Assembly (NCBI GenBank): GCA_002238425.1
Contig: MPMJ01000013.1
Span: 1 to 64,000 of the forward strand
Direction: 5' to 3'
DNA: 64,000 nucleotides
DNA from: SAR202 cluster bacterium bin16
Lineage (GTDB): Bacteria > Chloroflexota > Dehalococcoidia > Lucifugimonadales > Australimonadaceae
Below the pieces are notes generated by a model. It was given only the letters and a program-made list of their open reading frames with translations, was not told where the DNA came from and did not search any database. A program made the position numbers and the translations under genes. This document shows positions 51,516 through 60,434 of this stretch, piece by piece. Positions within the stretch are counted from its first letter, which is position 1. Each line of letters begins with the position of its first letter.

Positions 51516-52874
51516 CTACACGGCGGCCAGCGCTGCTTCTTTCACTGCCTCAGACATGCTGGGATGGACGTTCACCAGTCTCCCGATCTCGACGTCCGTT
51601 CCATCGAGCAGCCGGGCCATGCTCAGTTCGCCCAACAGCTCTGTTACTTCGTGTCCTATGAGATGCGCGCCGAGCAACTCTCCGGTGGATGAGTCGGCGA
51701 CGATCTTAGCGAATCCCTCCCTGTGTCCAACGGCGAGTGCCTTCCCGTTCGCGAGGAATGGGAACTTGCCCACCTTTATCGGATAGCCCTGCTCACGCGC
51801 CTCTGACTCCGTCAGCCCTATGCTCGCCACCTGCGGATTGCAGTAGGTGGCGCGAGGCATGCCCGGGTAGTCTAACGCAGGAGGGTTCAATCCGCCGATG
51901 TGCTCCGCCGCGTAGACGCCCTCGGCATGCGCCACGTGAGCGAGAGGCAGGCGTCCGTTCACGTCGCCTACCGCGTAAACGTTCTCTCCGTTCACACGCA
52001 GGCGATCGTCCACCCGGATGAACCCGCGCTCCAGGGTCCCCCCAGCGTTCTCGACGCCGAGCCCGTCCGTGTTTGGGGTTATGCCCGCCGCAACGAGAAC
52101 GCGGTCTGCTTCGAGCTCGAGCGTCTCGTCCGACGCAGCGATGGTTACCCGCGCCGTGCCGTCCTGTACGGCAACGGCTGTGACTGAAGCCCCGGTCAGG
52201 AGGCGTATCCCCTGGCTTCCCAGCGCGCGGGATAGCGCCTGCGATATCTCCTCGTCCTCTTTCGGCAGGATGCGCGGCAGGAACTCGACCAGCGTCACTT
52301 GAGCGCCGTAGACATTGTAGAGGTAGGCGAACTCGATGCCGGTGGCTCCTCCGCCGACGATGACCACTCGACCGGGGACTTGTTCGTCGACGATGACCTC
52401 TCTGTACGTCACCACCACTTCGCCATCTGCGGCCAGGGGTGGAGGAAGGGCGGGCCGGGCTCCCGTTGCGATGATGATGTTCTGGCAACCGATCCGTTCC
52501 CCATCCACGGAGACCTCGCGGGGCCCCGTTATGGTCGCGTTGCCTTCTACATACGCAACTCCGTCGCGGCGGAAGAGCGAAGCGACGCCTTTGGTGAGGC
52601 GCTCTACGACCTTCCGACTGCGGGCGACCCCGACCGCGTAGTTCGCTGTGACGCCGCTCACCTCGATGCCGTACTCGGAGGCGTTGCGGACGGTGCTCAA
52701 CACTTCTGCGTTGCGGAGGAGCGCTTTGGAAGGGATACAGCCCAGGTTGAGGCATATGCCGCCGAGGAACTCGCGTTCGATGCAGACGGTGCTCAATCCC
52801 AATTGGGCGGCTCGAATCGCAGCGGGGTATCCACCCGGGCCTGAACCGATGACCGCAACGTCGTAGTCTGTCAT
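51516..52874 (-). CDS. lpdA: Dihydrolipoamide dehydrogenase
   Basis: A 452-aa flavoprotein disulfide reductase. It has FAD-binding GSGPGGYPAA (10-19), redox disulfide Cys41-Cys46 in GGICLNLGCIPSK, NAD-binding VVIVGGGATGIEFA, the second FAD motif NVYAVGDVNG, and the catalytic dyad His437-Glu442 in NVHPSMSE. It normally serves 2-oxoacid dehydrogenase or glycine cleavage complexes. Here it heads an operon with korA-korB, 60 nt apart, and no E1/E2 gene is near. The ATG at 52874 is used. Confidence 0.93.
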   Translation of the reverse strand: MTDYDVAVIGSGPGGYPAAIRAAQLGLSTVCIEREFLGGICLNLGCIPSKALLRNAEVLSTVRNASEYGIEVSGVTANYAVGVARSRKVVERLTKGVASLFRRDGVAYVEGNATITGPREVSVDGERIGCQNIIIATGARPALPPPLAADGEVVVTYREVIVDEQVPGRVVIVGGGATGIEFAYLYNVYGAQVTLVEFLPRILPKEDEEISQALSRALGSQGIRLLTGASVTAVAVQDGTARVTIAASDETLELEADRVLVAAGITPNTDGLGVENAGGTLERGFIRVDDRLRVNGENVYAVGDVNGRLPLAHVAHAEGVYAAEHIGGLNPPALDYPGMPRATYCNPQVASIGLTESEAREQGYPIKVGKFPFLANGKALAVGHREGFAKIVADSSTGELLGAHLIGHEVTELLGELSMARLLDGTDVEIGRLVNVHPSMSEAVKEAALAAV

Positions 52875-52962
52875 AGACGAAATCTTTTGCTCGCGCCGGA
52901 ACCATTTCCCTTGCGTAGGGTGTCGTGATGAGAGGGAAGGGAGTCCGGACGGGAGTCTCCGC

Positions 52963-52992
52963 AGTATATCGGTCTCGACGTACTGCGGGCAA
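52963..52992 (-). promoter_or_regulatory. Candidate promoter of lpdA-korA-korB
   Basis: On the minus strand TTGCCC (52992-52987) and TATACT (52968-52963) are 18 nt apart, about 90 nt before the lpdA start. Confidence 0.5.
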
Positions 52993-53038
52993 ACGGAAAG
53001 GCAGTTTGGAGAACTGAGCGGCCCTAAACACGCCAAGG

Positions 53039-53055
53039 TATAGATAATTTCTATA
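53039..53055. repeat. AT-rich inverted repeat TATAGA-N5-TCTATA
   Basis: A 6-bp perfect inverted repeat in an unusually A+T-rich island of the G+C-rich window. It is 30 nt past the DUF35 gene stop and upstream of the lpdA promoter. It could be an operator or a weak terminator. Confidence 0.35.
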
Positions 53056-53084
53056 GCTTGCGGCTTCAGTTATACGTTTGCTCT

Positions 53085-53462
53085 TTAGTTGGCGGATTCC
53101 GCAAATAACGGAAGGCGCACCGTTCCGGGTACGGCAGGGACGACTGCAGCGACGCGCATTCCAACGGGCGCGTTTCCGGGCACGACTTCGACCACGCCCA
53201 TCATCCGCAGCCCGGCGTCCATGTCGACAACAATGATCGTGAGGGGATGCTGGTCTGCGCCGCTGAGCGGTTCCATGGAACTGAATACGGTGCCGCCTGC
53301 CGGAGCGGGCTCCCACGCGAGTGCGGGTGACCCGCACCGTTCGCATGCCTCTGCGTCTGGCTCTTGCCACGCGCTACAGACTCCGCAGCGGGGGAGTTCG
53401 AACCTTCCTTCCCCTATCGCAGCCCAGAACCGCTCAGCGGCGGGTTGTGCTCGCGTCCGCAT
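53085..53462 (-). CDS. DUF35/OB-fold protein with rubredoxin-like zinc ribbon
   Basis: A 125-aa protein. An N-terminal zinc ribbon with Cys26, Cys29, Cys40 and Cys43 (CGVCSAW..CERCG) is followed by an OB-fold (GGTVFSSMEPL, LTIIVVDMDAGLRMMGVV in part, VGMRVAAVV). DUF35 proteins usually partner thiolases or HMG-CoA synthase-like enzymes and bring CoA substrates close. No thiolase is near. The GYD gene lies 50 nt upstream. Confidence 0.85.
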   Translation of the reverse strand: MRTRAQPAAERFWAAIGEGRFELPRCGVCSAWQEPDAEACERCGSPALAWEPAPAGGTVFSSMEPLSGADQHPLTIIVVDMDAGLRMMGVVEVVPGNAPVGMRVAAVVPAVPGTVRLPLFAESAN

Positions 53463-53512
53463 AACGCGGGAGATTCTAACTGACCTTCCGCGTCATGCGG
53501 ACGCTAAGCGCG

Positions 53513-53833
53513 CTATGCTCCGGGGGCCCGGTAGGGCACTGCCTTACTGAGCGCCTCGTCCACCGTCTCCGGTGAGACCAGCACGATGATGCTCACACTG
53601 AGCGCGCCCGCGGCGCCGATGTTCAACGAAACGGCCGTGGCTGTGGCGTCGTCGGGAAGGTCTGCGGTGATATAGAGGTCGCTCTTCCCGAACGCGTAGT
53701 AGAGCGATTCCACGCTGCCGCCGGCCCCTTCGATAGTCTCTGTAAGGGCTGCCCTGCGCTTGGTGCCGCCCTCTTTTAGCAGACCGCTGATGCCCGCCTG
53801 CGTGTAGCTCGCCTGGAACAGGTACTTCCCCAT
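53513..53833 (-). CDS. GYD domain protein
   Basis: A 106-aa protein of the GYD family: MGKYLFQASYTQAGISGLLKEGG (landmarks YTQAGISGLL), ETIEGAGGSVESLYYAFGKSDLYITADLPDD (in parts) and VSLNIGAAGALSVSI. This is a dimeric alpha/beta ferredoxin-like fold without known catalytic residues. AAGGAGG lies 8 nt before the start, and on the minus strand TTGACC is present about 60 nt upstream. Confidence 0.88.
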   Translation of the reverse strand: MGKYLFQASYTQAGISGLLKEGGTKRRAALTETIEGAGGSVESLYYAFGKSDLYITADLPDDATATAVSLNIGAAGALSVSIIVLVSPETVDEALSKAVPYRAPGA

Positions 53834-53965
53834 GTGTTTCCTCCTTGGGTTATGACAGTATGGTTACCAGCCGCGTCCGAGATGGTCAAGGCGGCGATTG
53901 TTTAGGCTCGGGCAGTACGCACGGAATGGCACGCCTGATGCGGCCCAGCACGACGGCCCCCGGAC

Positions 53966-53971
53966 TATAAT
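53966..53971 (+). promoter_or_regulatory. TATAAT box immediately before a start codon (leaderless mRNA candidate)
   Basis: TATAAT ends 6 nt before the ATG at 53978. The normal -10 to +1 distance places transcription start at or within 1-2 nt of the A of the ATG. No ribosome-binding site precedes the ATG. Confidence 0.55.
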
Positions 53972-53977
53972 GGACGC

Positions 53978-54679
53978 ATGGACGAACAGGACGTACGCCT
54001 CATGGAGGCCATCGCCAATACCCGTGTTGTCAGGCCTCCCCTGCAGGGGCTCGCGACGTTCGGGTCGACCTCCGTCCGCTATTACCTCGTGACCGAGCCC
54101 TCGTATCGAGACCTCGACGCCCCTCAGGATGGGCATGAGGAATCGGTCGTGCGCGAGGGTGTCGTACGCGCTGAGCGTCCGCGGGTGGTCACGCCGTACT
54201 ACCTGCTGCGCCATGAAGGATTCGGCGACAACGCTGATCGCTACCTGCAACGTCTTGCCGAGGAAGTTGGGCCGGACCATCCGGGCTTGATGTACCACTA
54301 CAAGAACGAGGGAGCGGAGACCGCCGTCGTCTCGGGTACCGTCGACGAGGTCACGCGCAAGATCGTCGACCGACTGGACAGGGAGCGCAAACCGCTGGAG
54401 GCCGTGATAACCGGTTCCGACGACCTGTGGGACCTCTCACTGATGAAGTTCATCTACGAGCTCACGACGCAGTCCGCGCAGACGAATGTCTCTGAGATGC
54501 GTGCCCAGGGGCTGCTTCGCACTGAGGGTGGCGTCCCGATGGATGGACGCCTGCGTATCGAAAGGATGCTCGAGGAGGCGCGGCGCGGCCAGCGAGAGCC
54601 GCGCGATGTTCACCGGGAGATCGAACGCTGGGGCCTGTTTGAAGAATACCAGGACCGGTTCTTCGCCCTCTTCCGGTGA
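53978..54679 (+). CDS. Hypothetical protein, unknown family
   Basis: A 233-aa soluble, charged protein with no signal peptide or membrane helix. I recognise no domain. Its composition is even and codon use is like its neighbours. Central YYLLRHEGFGDNADRYLQRL and a charged C-terminal part from about 155 (DLSLMKFIYELTTQSAQTNVSEMR in parts) rich in Arg and Glu, probably helical. It is followed with no gap by the HPP-family gene (TGA-ATG), so the two probably work together. Confidence 0.6.
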   Translation: MDEQDVRLMEAIANTRVVRPPLQGLATFGSTSVRYYLVTEPSYRDLDAPQDGHEESVVREGVVRAERPRVVTPYYLLRHEGFGDNADRYLQRLAEEVGPDHPGLMYHYKNEGAETAVVSGTVDEVTRKIVDRLDRERKPLEAVITGSDDLWDLSLMKFIYELTTQSAQTNVSEMRAQGLLRTEGGVPMDGRLRIERMLEEARRGQREPRDVHREIERWGLFEEYQDRFFALFR

Positions 54680-55330
54680 ATGATGAGGCGCCGATTCAAC
54701 CCGATAACAAGGGTCCGGGTTCCCCTGCGCCGAAGGGTTCACCCCCGTACTACGCGCCCTCCCGAAACTCGCTTTCGCGCTGCGCGCTGGAAGTCCCGCC
54801 TCATCAACCCCAGGCTCACGAGCGGCACGCGTGGCCGCATCCTGCTGCGCGTTTACTTCTTCCAGGTGGGGTTGGCTGTCGTGTCGCTCATGTTGGCGCT
54901 ATGGGCAGCGGATCTTCTCACCGGGGATAGCGTTGCCCGCGCCGTCCTCGTTGCCGCCATCGCCTCAACCGCCTTCATCCTCTTCATCGGCCCGCGCAGC
55001 CCGACTGCTTACCCCCGGCATAGCATAGGCGGCCACCTTGTGGCGGTGGGCGCTGCCTCAGCGGTTGATTTCTTTGCCGAGTATCTCGCTGGCGCTCAGT
55101 TGACCGGCGACTTCTCCCTGCTGTTCGGCTTCTACGCTGCCATCGCTGTTGGCATTGCGATGCTGTTGATGGCGCTGACGGACACTGAGCACGCGCCTGC
55201 CGCCGGGACTGCTTTGGCAGTAGTCGCACACGGCGTGGACTGGCAGCTCGTCGTGTTCCTTATGACGATGGTGCTACCGTTGGCAGCAATGCACTGGTTG
55301 CTCAAGGACCGCCTGCACGACTTCTTCTAG
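54680..55330 (+). CDS. HPP-family membrane protein
   Basis: A 216-aa protein. The first 60 residues are basic and probably cytoplasmic. Four hydrophobic segments follow between about 60 and 205. AFILFIGPRSPTAYPRHSIGGHL (landmarks GPRSPTAYPR, IGGHL) and ALTDTEHAPAAGTAL correspond to the P-x-A-x-P-R-IGGH and DTxHPPA blocks that define the HPP family. Here the second reads HAP instead of HPP. Some plant and cyanobacterial relatives transport nitrite. The role here is not known. Confidence 0.75.
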   Translation: MMRRRFNPITRVRVPLRRRVHPRTTRPPETRFRAARWKSRLINPRLTSGTRGRILLRVYFFQVGLAVVSLMLALWAADLLTGDSVARAVLVAAIASTAFILFIGPRSPTAYPRHSIGGHLVAVGAASAVDFFAEYLAGAQLTGDFSLLFGFYAAIAVGIAMLLMALTDTEHAPAAGTALAVVAHGVDWQLVVFLMTMVLPLAAMHWLLKDRLHDFF

Positions 55331-55692
55331 CGGTTACGGAGGTCTCCCCATGACGGCGGCGTGAAGTAGGCCGTCGGAGTGGAGAGGCGTCGACGCGCGT
55401 CGTCCCAGTCCGGCGGAGCGTCGCTCACGAACTCCGCGTAGCAGGAGCCTGGCGCGGCGAACTCCGAGACAAGGGCTGCTGCCTCTGCGTGCGGCGCAGA
55501 GCGCACGAAATCGGTCATCGCCTCGCGGTCTTCCCATATCGTGTAGGTGTAGAACTCGCTCCGCCACCACCTCGCGCGGATGCCCCCGGCGTAGTATCCC
55601 GGAGCCTCGGCCGCCTCATGGTAGACGCGCATGGACAGGCGCATGAACGCCAACGTCTGGGTGCAACGCCTCAGCCGCACGTACTCCACCAC
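55327..55692 (-). CDS. DUF3291-like dimeric alpha/beta-barrel protein
   Basis: A 121-aa protein with RLRRCTQTLAFMRLSMRVYHEA at the start (in part) and ARWWRSEFYTYTIWEDREAMTDFVRSAPH (landmarks FYTYTIWEDREAM, FVRSAPHAEA), typical of small monooxygenase-like DUF3291 proteins. Catalytic function is unproven. The start is uncertain: the frame stays open back to the SDR stop at 55753, and GTG codons at 55692 and 55695 are the only reasonable candidates. It overlaps the HPP gene end by 4 nt on the other strand. Confidence 0.7.
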   Translation of the reverse strand: MVEYVRLRRCTQTLAFMRLSMRVYHEAAEAPGYYAGGIRARWWRSEFYTYTIWEDREAMTDFVRSAPHAEAAALVSEFAAPGSCYAEFVSDAPPDWDDARRRLSTPTAYFTPPSWGDLRNR

Positions 55693-55752
55693 GTGGATAC
55701 GCGGCTTGATCTCATACTCTTCGAACGACTCAACCAGTGCCGCTCTCTCCCG

Positions 55753-56574
55753 CTACGATATGTGCACGCCGCCGTTCACTTCCAGCAGCGCTCCTGTGAC
55801 GTAGGTCGAGAGATCGGAGCAGAGGAAGATGATTGGCCCGACGGCTTCCTCGACCGCCGCTGCGCGCTTCAGCGGTATCACTTCGAGCGCCCGGTTCCGT
55901 GCCGCCTCCGGTATCCCCTGGGGCGCCCCGCTGACGAACTCGCTCTGCGATTCCATCGCTCGCGTCATCCGCGTGTCGATGAACCCGAACGCCATCGAGT
56001 TCGCCAACACATTGAACATCGCCCCCTCTATCGCCACGGTCCTCGTAAGCCCCGCGATGCCGGCCTTGGCTGCCGAGTAGTTCGCCTGCCCGAGGTTCCC
56101 GAACCCGGAGAGAGACGAGATGGTCACGATGTGCCGCGCGGGCACGGCCTCGCCGCGCTCCTTCTCCTGCCGCGCGTGCTCCCGCATCACCTTGAACGCG
56201 TCGCGCACGACGCGGAACGTTCCGCCGAGGTGCACGTCAACGATGGCGTTGAACTGCTCGTCCGTCATCCGGTGGATCATCCCGTCCCAGAGGAAGCCGG
56301 CCGCCGTTACGACGATGTGCAGACCGCCGAAGCGCTCCACCGCCAGCGACGCCAGCCGCTCCCCGACGTCCGCGTCCGTCACGGATGCGGCGAGCCCCAC
56401 AGCGGTGCCGCCCGCCTCCTCGATCTGCCGCAGCGTCTCGTCGAGCGGCCCCTGGTCGAGGTCGTTCGCCACGACGTTTGCGCCCTCTCTCGCCAGCCGT
56501 AGCGCTACACCCTGCCCGATGCCGCGCCCCGCGCCGGTAACGATGGCCACGCGGCCTTCTATGCCTTCCACCAT
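55753..56574 (-). CDS. Short-chain dehydrogenase/reductase
   Basis: A 273-aa SDR with cofactor loop TGAGRGIG (13-20) and the catalytic set Ser154, Tyr166 and Lys170 (SSLSG, YSAAK). Asp38 after the second strand (VVANDLD) favours NAD(H). The family NNAG motif is replaced by TAAG at 90-93. It resembles FabG and the dehydrogenase domain of peroxisomal multifunctional enzyme, so a hydroxyacyl-CoA substrate is possible. ATG at 56574. Confidence 0.9.
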   Translation of the reverse strand: MVEGIEGRVAIVTGAGRGIGQGVALRLAREGANVVANDLDQGPLDETLRQIEEAGGTAVGLAASVTDADVGERLASLAVERFGGLHIVVTAAGFLWDGMIHRMTDEQFNAIVDVHLGGTFRVVRDAFKVMREHARQEKERGEAVPARHIVTISSLSGFGNLGQANYSAAKAGIAGLTRTVAIEGAMFNVLANSMAFGFIDTRMTRAMESQSEFVSGAPQGIPEAARNRALEVIPLKRAAAVEEAVGPIIFLCSDLSTYVTGALLEVNGGVHIS

Positions 56575-56611
56575 GCTCCGTTCTCCCCTCTCGATGCGTC
56601 TGTCGTGCGCG

Positions 56612-57373
56612 TCATTCTACGCGAGCGGCTGCGTCGGTCGCAGTGCATATCCACAGATACGCCTCGCTGCCGTTCTCGCTGTAGGGGTAGTCGGTGCGCT
56701 CTGGCTCGAAGCCTGACTCGATGAGCAGCCGTTCCCACGTGCCGATGGGGAACAGCCCGGTCGTGTGACGGTCGACCTCTACCCGCAATGCTCCGTTCTC
56801 CTGGAAGAAGAAAACGTAGACCGTCTCGATCTGCGTGTCGTTCGGGTCGGGGTCCCATGAATACTCGATGAACGTGAGCTCGCTCCCGGCCTTGCGCTGC
56901 GTCTCGTGCCAGATGCGCGGCGGGGTGTACGTCTCCACGTAATCGTCCGGCGCGGTGAGCAGCAGACCGCCGGGGCGCAGGTGCGCCCTCGCCGTCCCGA
57001 ACGCTGCGCGCAGGTCGTCCTCGGTTGTCATGTAGTCGATAGCGTCGTGGATGAGCACGGCGTCGAACGTCTCGCCGAGGCGGACGGTCCGCATGTCCCC
57101 GACGTGGTGCGTCACGTCGGGGTTCAGGCGGCGGGAGTGCGCCAGCATCCCCTCGGAGAGGTCCACCGCGGTCGCCTCGAAGCCATCGGCGATGTGGTGC
57201 AGCAAGTGCCCGCCGCCCGTGCCGAGTTCGAGGATGCGCGCTCTGCCGGGGCCGAGGCGCTTGCGGAGCTCGCCCCGCCAGCACTCCCCCTCGTCCGCGT
57301 AGTCCTCCGGTGGACTCATCAGCGGCCACAGGTGCGCGAGATCTGCGTAGAGGCGGTTGGATTCGGGCGTCAT
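56612..57373 (-). CDS. Class I SAM-dependent methyltransferase
   Basis: A 253-aa protein with a Rossmann methyltransferase core. Motif I is LELGTGGGH (48-56), followed by TAVDLSEGML (motif II acidic Asp), FDAVLIHDAIDYM (motif IV region) and LRPGGLLLTAPD. The N-terminus (YADLAHLWPLMSPPEDY) resembles a group of small-molecule methyltransferases. The substrate is not evident. It lies 51 nt after nuoN on the same strand. Confidence 0.88.
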   Translation of the reverse strand: MTPESNRLYADLAHLWPLMSPPEDYADEGECWRGELRKRLGPGRARILELGTGGGHLLHHIADGFEATAVDLSEGMLAHSRRLNPDVTHHVGDMRTVRLGETFDAVLIHDAIDYMTTEDDLRAAFGTARAHLRPGGLLLTAPDDYVETYTPPRIWHETQRKAGSELTFIEYSWDPDPNDTQIETVYVFFFQENGALRVEVDRHTTGLFPIGTWERLLIESGFEPERTDYPYSENGSEAYLWICTATDAAARVE

Positions 57374-57424
57374 CGCTGGCTCATCATACGTGTCGAACGT
57401 AGGTGAACAAGGTGCATGTGAGCG

Positions 57425-58933
57425 TCAGGACACCAGCCCGCTTGCGGCGGTGCGCGCGACTTCGAGCAGACCGCTCGGCCACAGCCCCAGCACGAGGATC
57501 GCTGCGAGCGTTACCAGGAGCGCGAGCCTTCCGGAGAACGCAACGGGAATAGGTGTGTTGTCTCCCGTCGGCTGGCGCAGGTACATCGTCCGGATGATTC
57601 CGACGTAGTAGTACGCGGAGACGACCGAGTTGACCGCTCCGACGACCGCGAGCCACACGAGCCCTGAGTTCACTGCTGCGTTGAACAGGAACAACTTGCC
57701 CATGAACCCCACCGTTGGCGGGATGCCGGTGAGGCCCAGCAAGGCGACGGCCAGCGCCAGCGCCGCGAGCGGAGCGCGGCGCCCCATGCCCGCCATCGCC
57801 TCGATGCGCTCGTCGCCGGAGCGCTGCGTGAGCACGAGGACGGCGAAGAACGCCGCCAGCGTCATTGCTGCGTATCCACTCAGGTAGAAGAGGACGCTCG
57901 AGATTCCGGCAGCGTCCGGCGTGTCCTGTCCATGCGCCGTCACGGCCGCCACGCCGATGAGCATGTAGCCCGCGTGAGCGATGGCGCTGTAGCCCAGCAG
58001 GCGCTTCACGTTGCTCTGCACTACCGCGACGAGGTTCCCTATCGTCATCGTTATGGCCGCGAGCGCTGCGAACAACGTCGACCAGTCTGCCGACGACCCG
58101 CCGAGCGCCTCGTAGAACAATCGCAGCACGACGGCGAACGCGGCGGCCTTGCTGGCCGTCGCGAGGAACGCGCCTACAGGCGTGGGTGCGCCTTCGTACA
58201 CGTCCGGCGTCCACATCTGGAAGGGCACCATGGACAGCTTGAAGCCGAAACCGGCGGTTGCGAGCACGGCCCCGGCCATCACCGCGAGCCCTCCGAACGG
58301 CACTGCTGCCGTACCCGCGGCCAGCGACTGCGCGATAGTCGGTGCGCTGCCGCTGCTCACCACCTGCATCGTTCCCGAAGCGCCGTAGAGGAACGCGAAC
58401 CCGTACAACAGGAAGGCCGACGACACGGCGGAGAGCAGCAGGTACTTCACGCCTGCCTCGATGGGCGCGACGCGCATCCTCACGAATGCGGCCAGCGCCA
58501 CAACCGGCAGCGTCGCGAGCTCCAGCGAGACGTAGATGGTGATGAGGTCGGCTGACGCGGCGAGCAGCATCAGCCCGCTGGCCGAGAAGAGCACCAGCCC
58601 GCTGAACTCCGACTCATAGGGCCGGAAGCGCTCCGCGTACTCCGACCCCGCAATGAGGACGAGCGCAGCGGTTCCCGCGACGAGGAACTTGATGTAGAGC
58701 GCGAACTTGTCTACCACCAGCGAGTGGTTGAAAGCCGACTGCGTCCCGTTCGCGTGCACGTCGCCCCACAGCGCGATGCCGAACGCGAACGTCGCGGCGA
58801 GCCCGAGCAGCGCGAGCCCGAGCGTCAACTGTCGCTGCCGGGAGACGAGGCCCGACAGCACCACGACGGTCGCCGCCACGACAAGCGCAAGCTCCGGCGC
58901 GATGAGGAAGAGGTCTCTGCCCGTGATGCCCAC
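57425..58933 (-). CDS. nuoN: NADH-quinone oxidoreductase subunit N
   Basis: A 502-aa antiporter-like proton-pumping subunit of complex I with about 14 membrane helices. YVSLELATLPVVALAAF carries the conserved Glu of helix 5. GFGFKLSMVPFQMWTPDVYEGAPTPV (landmarks FGFKLSMVPFQMWTPD) carries the pumping Lys. A second Lys region is ATASKAAAFAVVL. The start is GTG, 3 nt after nuoM. Confidence 0.95.
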   Translation of the reverse strand: MGITGRDLFLIAPELALVVAATVVVLSGLVSRQRQLTLGLALLGLAATFAFGIALWGDVHANGTQSAFNHSLVVDKFALYIKFLVAGTAALVLIAGSEYAERFRPYESEFSGLVLFSASGLMLLAASADLITIYVSLELATLPVVALAAFVRMRVAPIEAGVKYLLLSAVSSAFLLYGFAFLYGASGTMQVVSSGSAPTIAQSLAAGTAAVPFGGLAVMAGAVLATAGFGFKLSMVPFQMWTPDVYEGAPTPVGAFLATASKAAAFAVVLRLFYEALGGSSADWSTLFAALAAITMTIGNLVAVVQSNVKRLLGYSAIAHAGYMLIGVAAVTAHGQDTPDAAGISSVLFYLSGYAAMTLAAFFAVLVLTQRSGDERIEAMAGMGRRAPLAALALAVALLGLTGIPPTVGFMGKLFLFNAAVNSGLVWLAVVGAVNSVVSAYYYVGIIRTMYLRQPTGDNTPIPVAFSGRLALLVTLAAILVLGLWPSGLLEVARTAASGLVS

Positions 58934-58936
58934 GCG

Positions 58937-60430
58937 CTAGCCTCCCAACCCTTGGGCGAAGGACGCGATGATGGGTGCGATGCCGGCGTCGAACACGTCC
59001 GTCAACAGCGCCGGGTAGACCCCGAACAGGAAGATGGGCACGACGAGCACGCCCATCGCGGCGACGTCCACGCGCGTTGCGTCCTCGAGGTGCGCCCACC
59101 GCTCCAGGGGCGGACCGAACATCGTGCGTTGTGCCGTCCACAGGATGTAGCCCGCGGCAAGCACGACGCCGAACGCGCACAGCGCCGTCGCCAGCCCGTA
59201 GGCCGGGAACGTGCCGAGGAACACCATGATCTCCGCGGCGAAGCCGCTTGTCGTCGGCAGGCCGAGCGATGCCAGCCCCGCGACCATGAACCCGATGGCG
59301 ATGAGCGGCATGCGGCCCGAAAGCCCGCCCATGTCCGCGATGTGCCGCGTGTGCGCGCGGTCGTAGACCAGCCCGACGACCACGAACAGCAACCCCGTGA
59401 TCGTCCCGTGCGTGAACAGCTGCATCGCCGCTCCGTTCAGCCCTGTGCCGTCGAGTTGCGCGGCTCCCGCGCCGACCGACGCAAGGCCCAGCACGACGAA
59501 CCCCATATGGCTCACGCTGCTGTACGCGACAAGGCGTTTCAGGTCGGTCTGGCGCATGACGATGAACGCCCCGTACAGCACGTTCACGACCGCGAGCGTC
59601 GCCAGCAACGGCGCGGCCCTCGCGAGTTCTTCAGGGAACATCCCGGCGTTTATGCGGAGCAGCCCGTAGCCGCCCATCTTCAGCAGCACGCCCGCGAGCA
59701 TCACGCTGACTGCGGTCGGCGCGTCCGTGTGCGCGTCCGGCAGCCACGTGTGCAGCGGCACGATGGGCAGCTTCACCGCGAACGCCACGAGGAAGCCGCT
59801 GAACACCAGCGACGACGGCACGATGAGGTTTGTGAGGTCCTTGTGGATGAGCGCCGTCATGTCGAACGTGCGCTCGCCCGCCGGGAACGAGAAGTAGAGC
59901 GCCAGGATGGCCGCGAACATGAACGCCGAACCGAGGAACGTGAACAGCAGGAACTTCATCGCCGAGTAGTCCCGGCGCCCCGTGCCCCATATCGAGATGA
60001 GGAAGAACATCGGCACGAGTTCCAGTTCCCAGAAGATGAAGAACAGGATCAGGTCCAGCGACGCGAAGACGCCCATGACCGCGCCCTGCAGCAGCAGCAG
60101 CCACATGAAGTACTCGCGGACGCGCGTCTCCACCCGCCACGACACCAGCACCGCCGCCACGCCGAGGATGCCGTTCAGCAGCACCAGCGGCGCGCTCAGG
60201 CCGTCCACCCCCATCAGGAATTCGATGCCGAACGCGGACACCCACGGCGCCCGCTGCACGAACTGGTAGACGTCCCCTTCCGCGCTGAAGATGACGTACA
60301 TCGAGATGGTCAGCCCCAGCTCTGCCAGCACCGTCGTCAGCGCGATGAGGCGCGTCGTCCGCGTGGAGCCGCGCACTGCCAGCGCCAGCGCGGCGCCGAT
60401 CATCGGTAGGAATGTGATAGCGGTCAGCAT
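58937..60430 (-). CDS. nuoM: NADH-quinone oxidoreductase subunit M
   Basis: A 497-aa antiporter-like subunit. LILFFIFWELELVPMFFLIS has the conserved Glu of helix 5. VAFAVKLPIVPLHTWLPDAHTDAPTA (landmarks FAVKLPIVPLHTWLPDAH) has the helix 7 Lys, and the broken helix 12 region is conserved (YGLATALCAFGVVLAAGYILW, in part). ATG at 60430, 4 nt after nuoL. Confidence 0.96.
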   Translation of the reverse strand: MLTAITFLPMIGAALALAVRGSTRTTRLIALTTVLAELGLTISMYVIFSAEGDVYQFVQRAPWVSAFGIEFLMGVDGLSAPLVLLNGILGVAAVLVSWRVETRVREYFMWLLLLQGAVMGVFASLDLILFFIFWELELVPMFFLISIWGTGRRDYSAMKFLLFTFLGSAFMFAAILALYFSFPAGERTFDMTALIHKDLTNLIVPSSLVFSGFLVAFAVKLPIVPLHTWLPDAHTDAPTAVSVMLAGVLLKMGGYGLLRINAGMFPEELARAAPLLATLAVVNVLYGAFIVMRQTDLKRLVAYSSVSHMGFVVLGLASVGAGAAQLDGTGLNGAAMQLFTHGTITGLLFVVVGLVYDRAHTRHIADMGGLSGRMPLIAIGFMVAGLASLGLPTTSGFAAEIMVFLGTFPAYGLATALCAFGVVLAAGYILWTAQRTMFGPPLERWAHLEDATRVDVAAMGVLVVPIFLFGVYPALLTDVFDAGIAPIIASFAQGLGG

Positions 60431-60434
60431 CTGC

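Noticed and set aside
58724-60409. 561-codon plus-strand frame opposite nuoN/nuoM
   Set aside because: Antisense of membrane-protein codons gives a charged low-complexity shadow. No start context.
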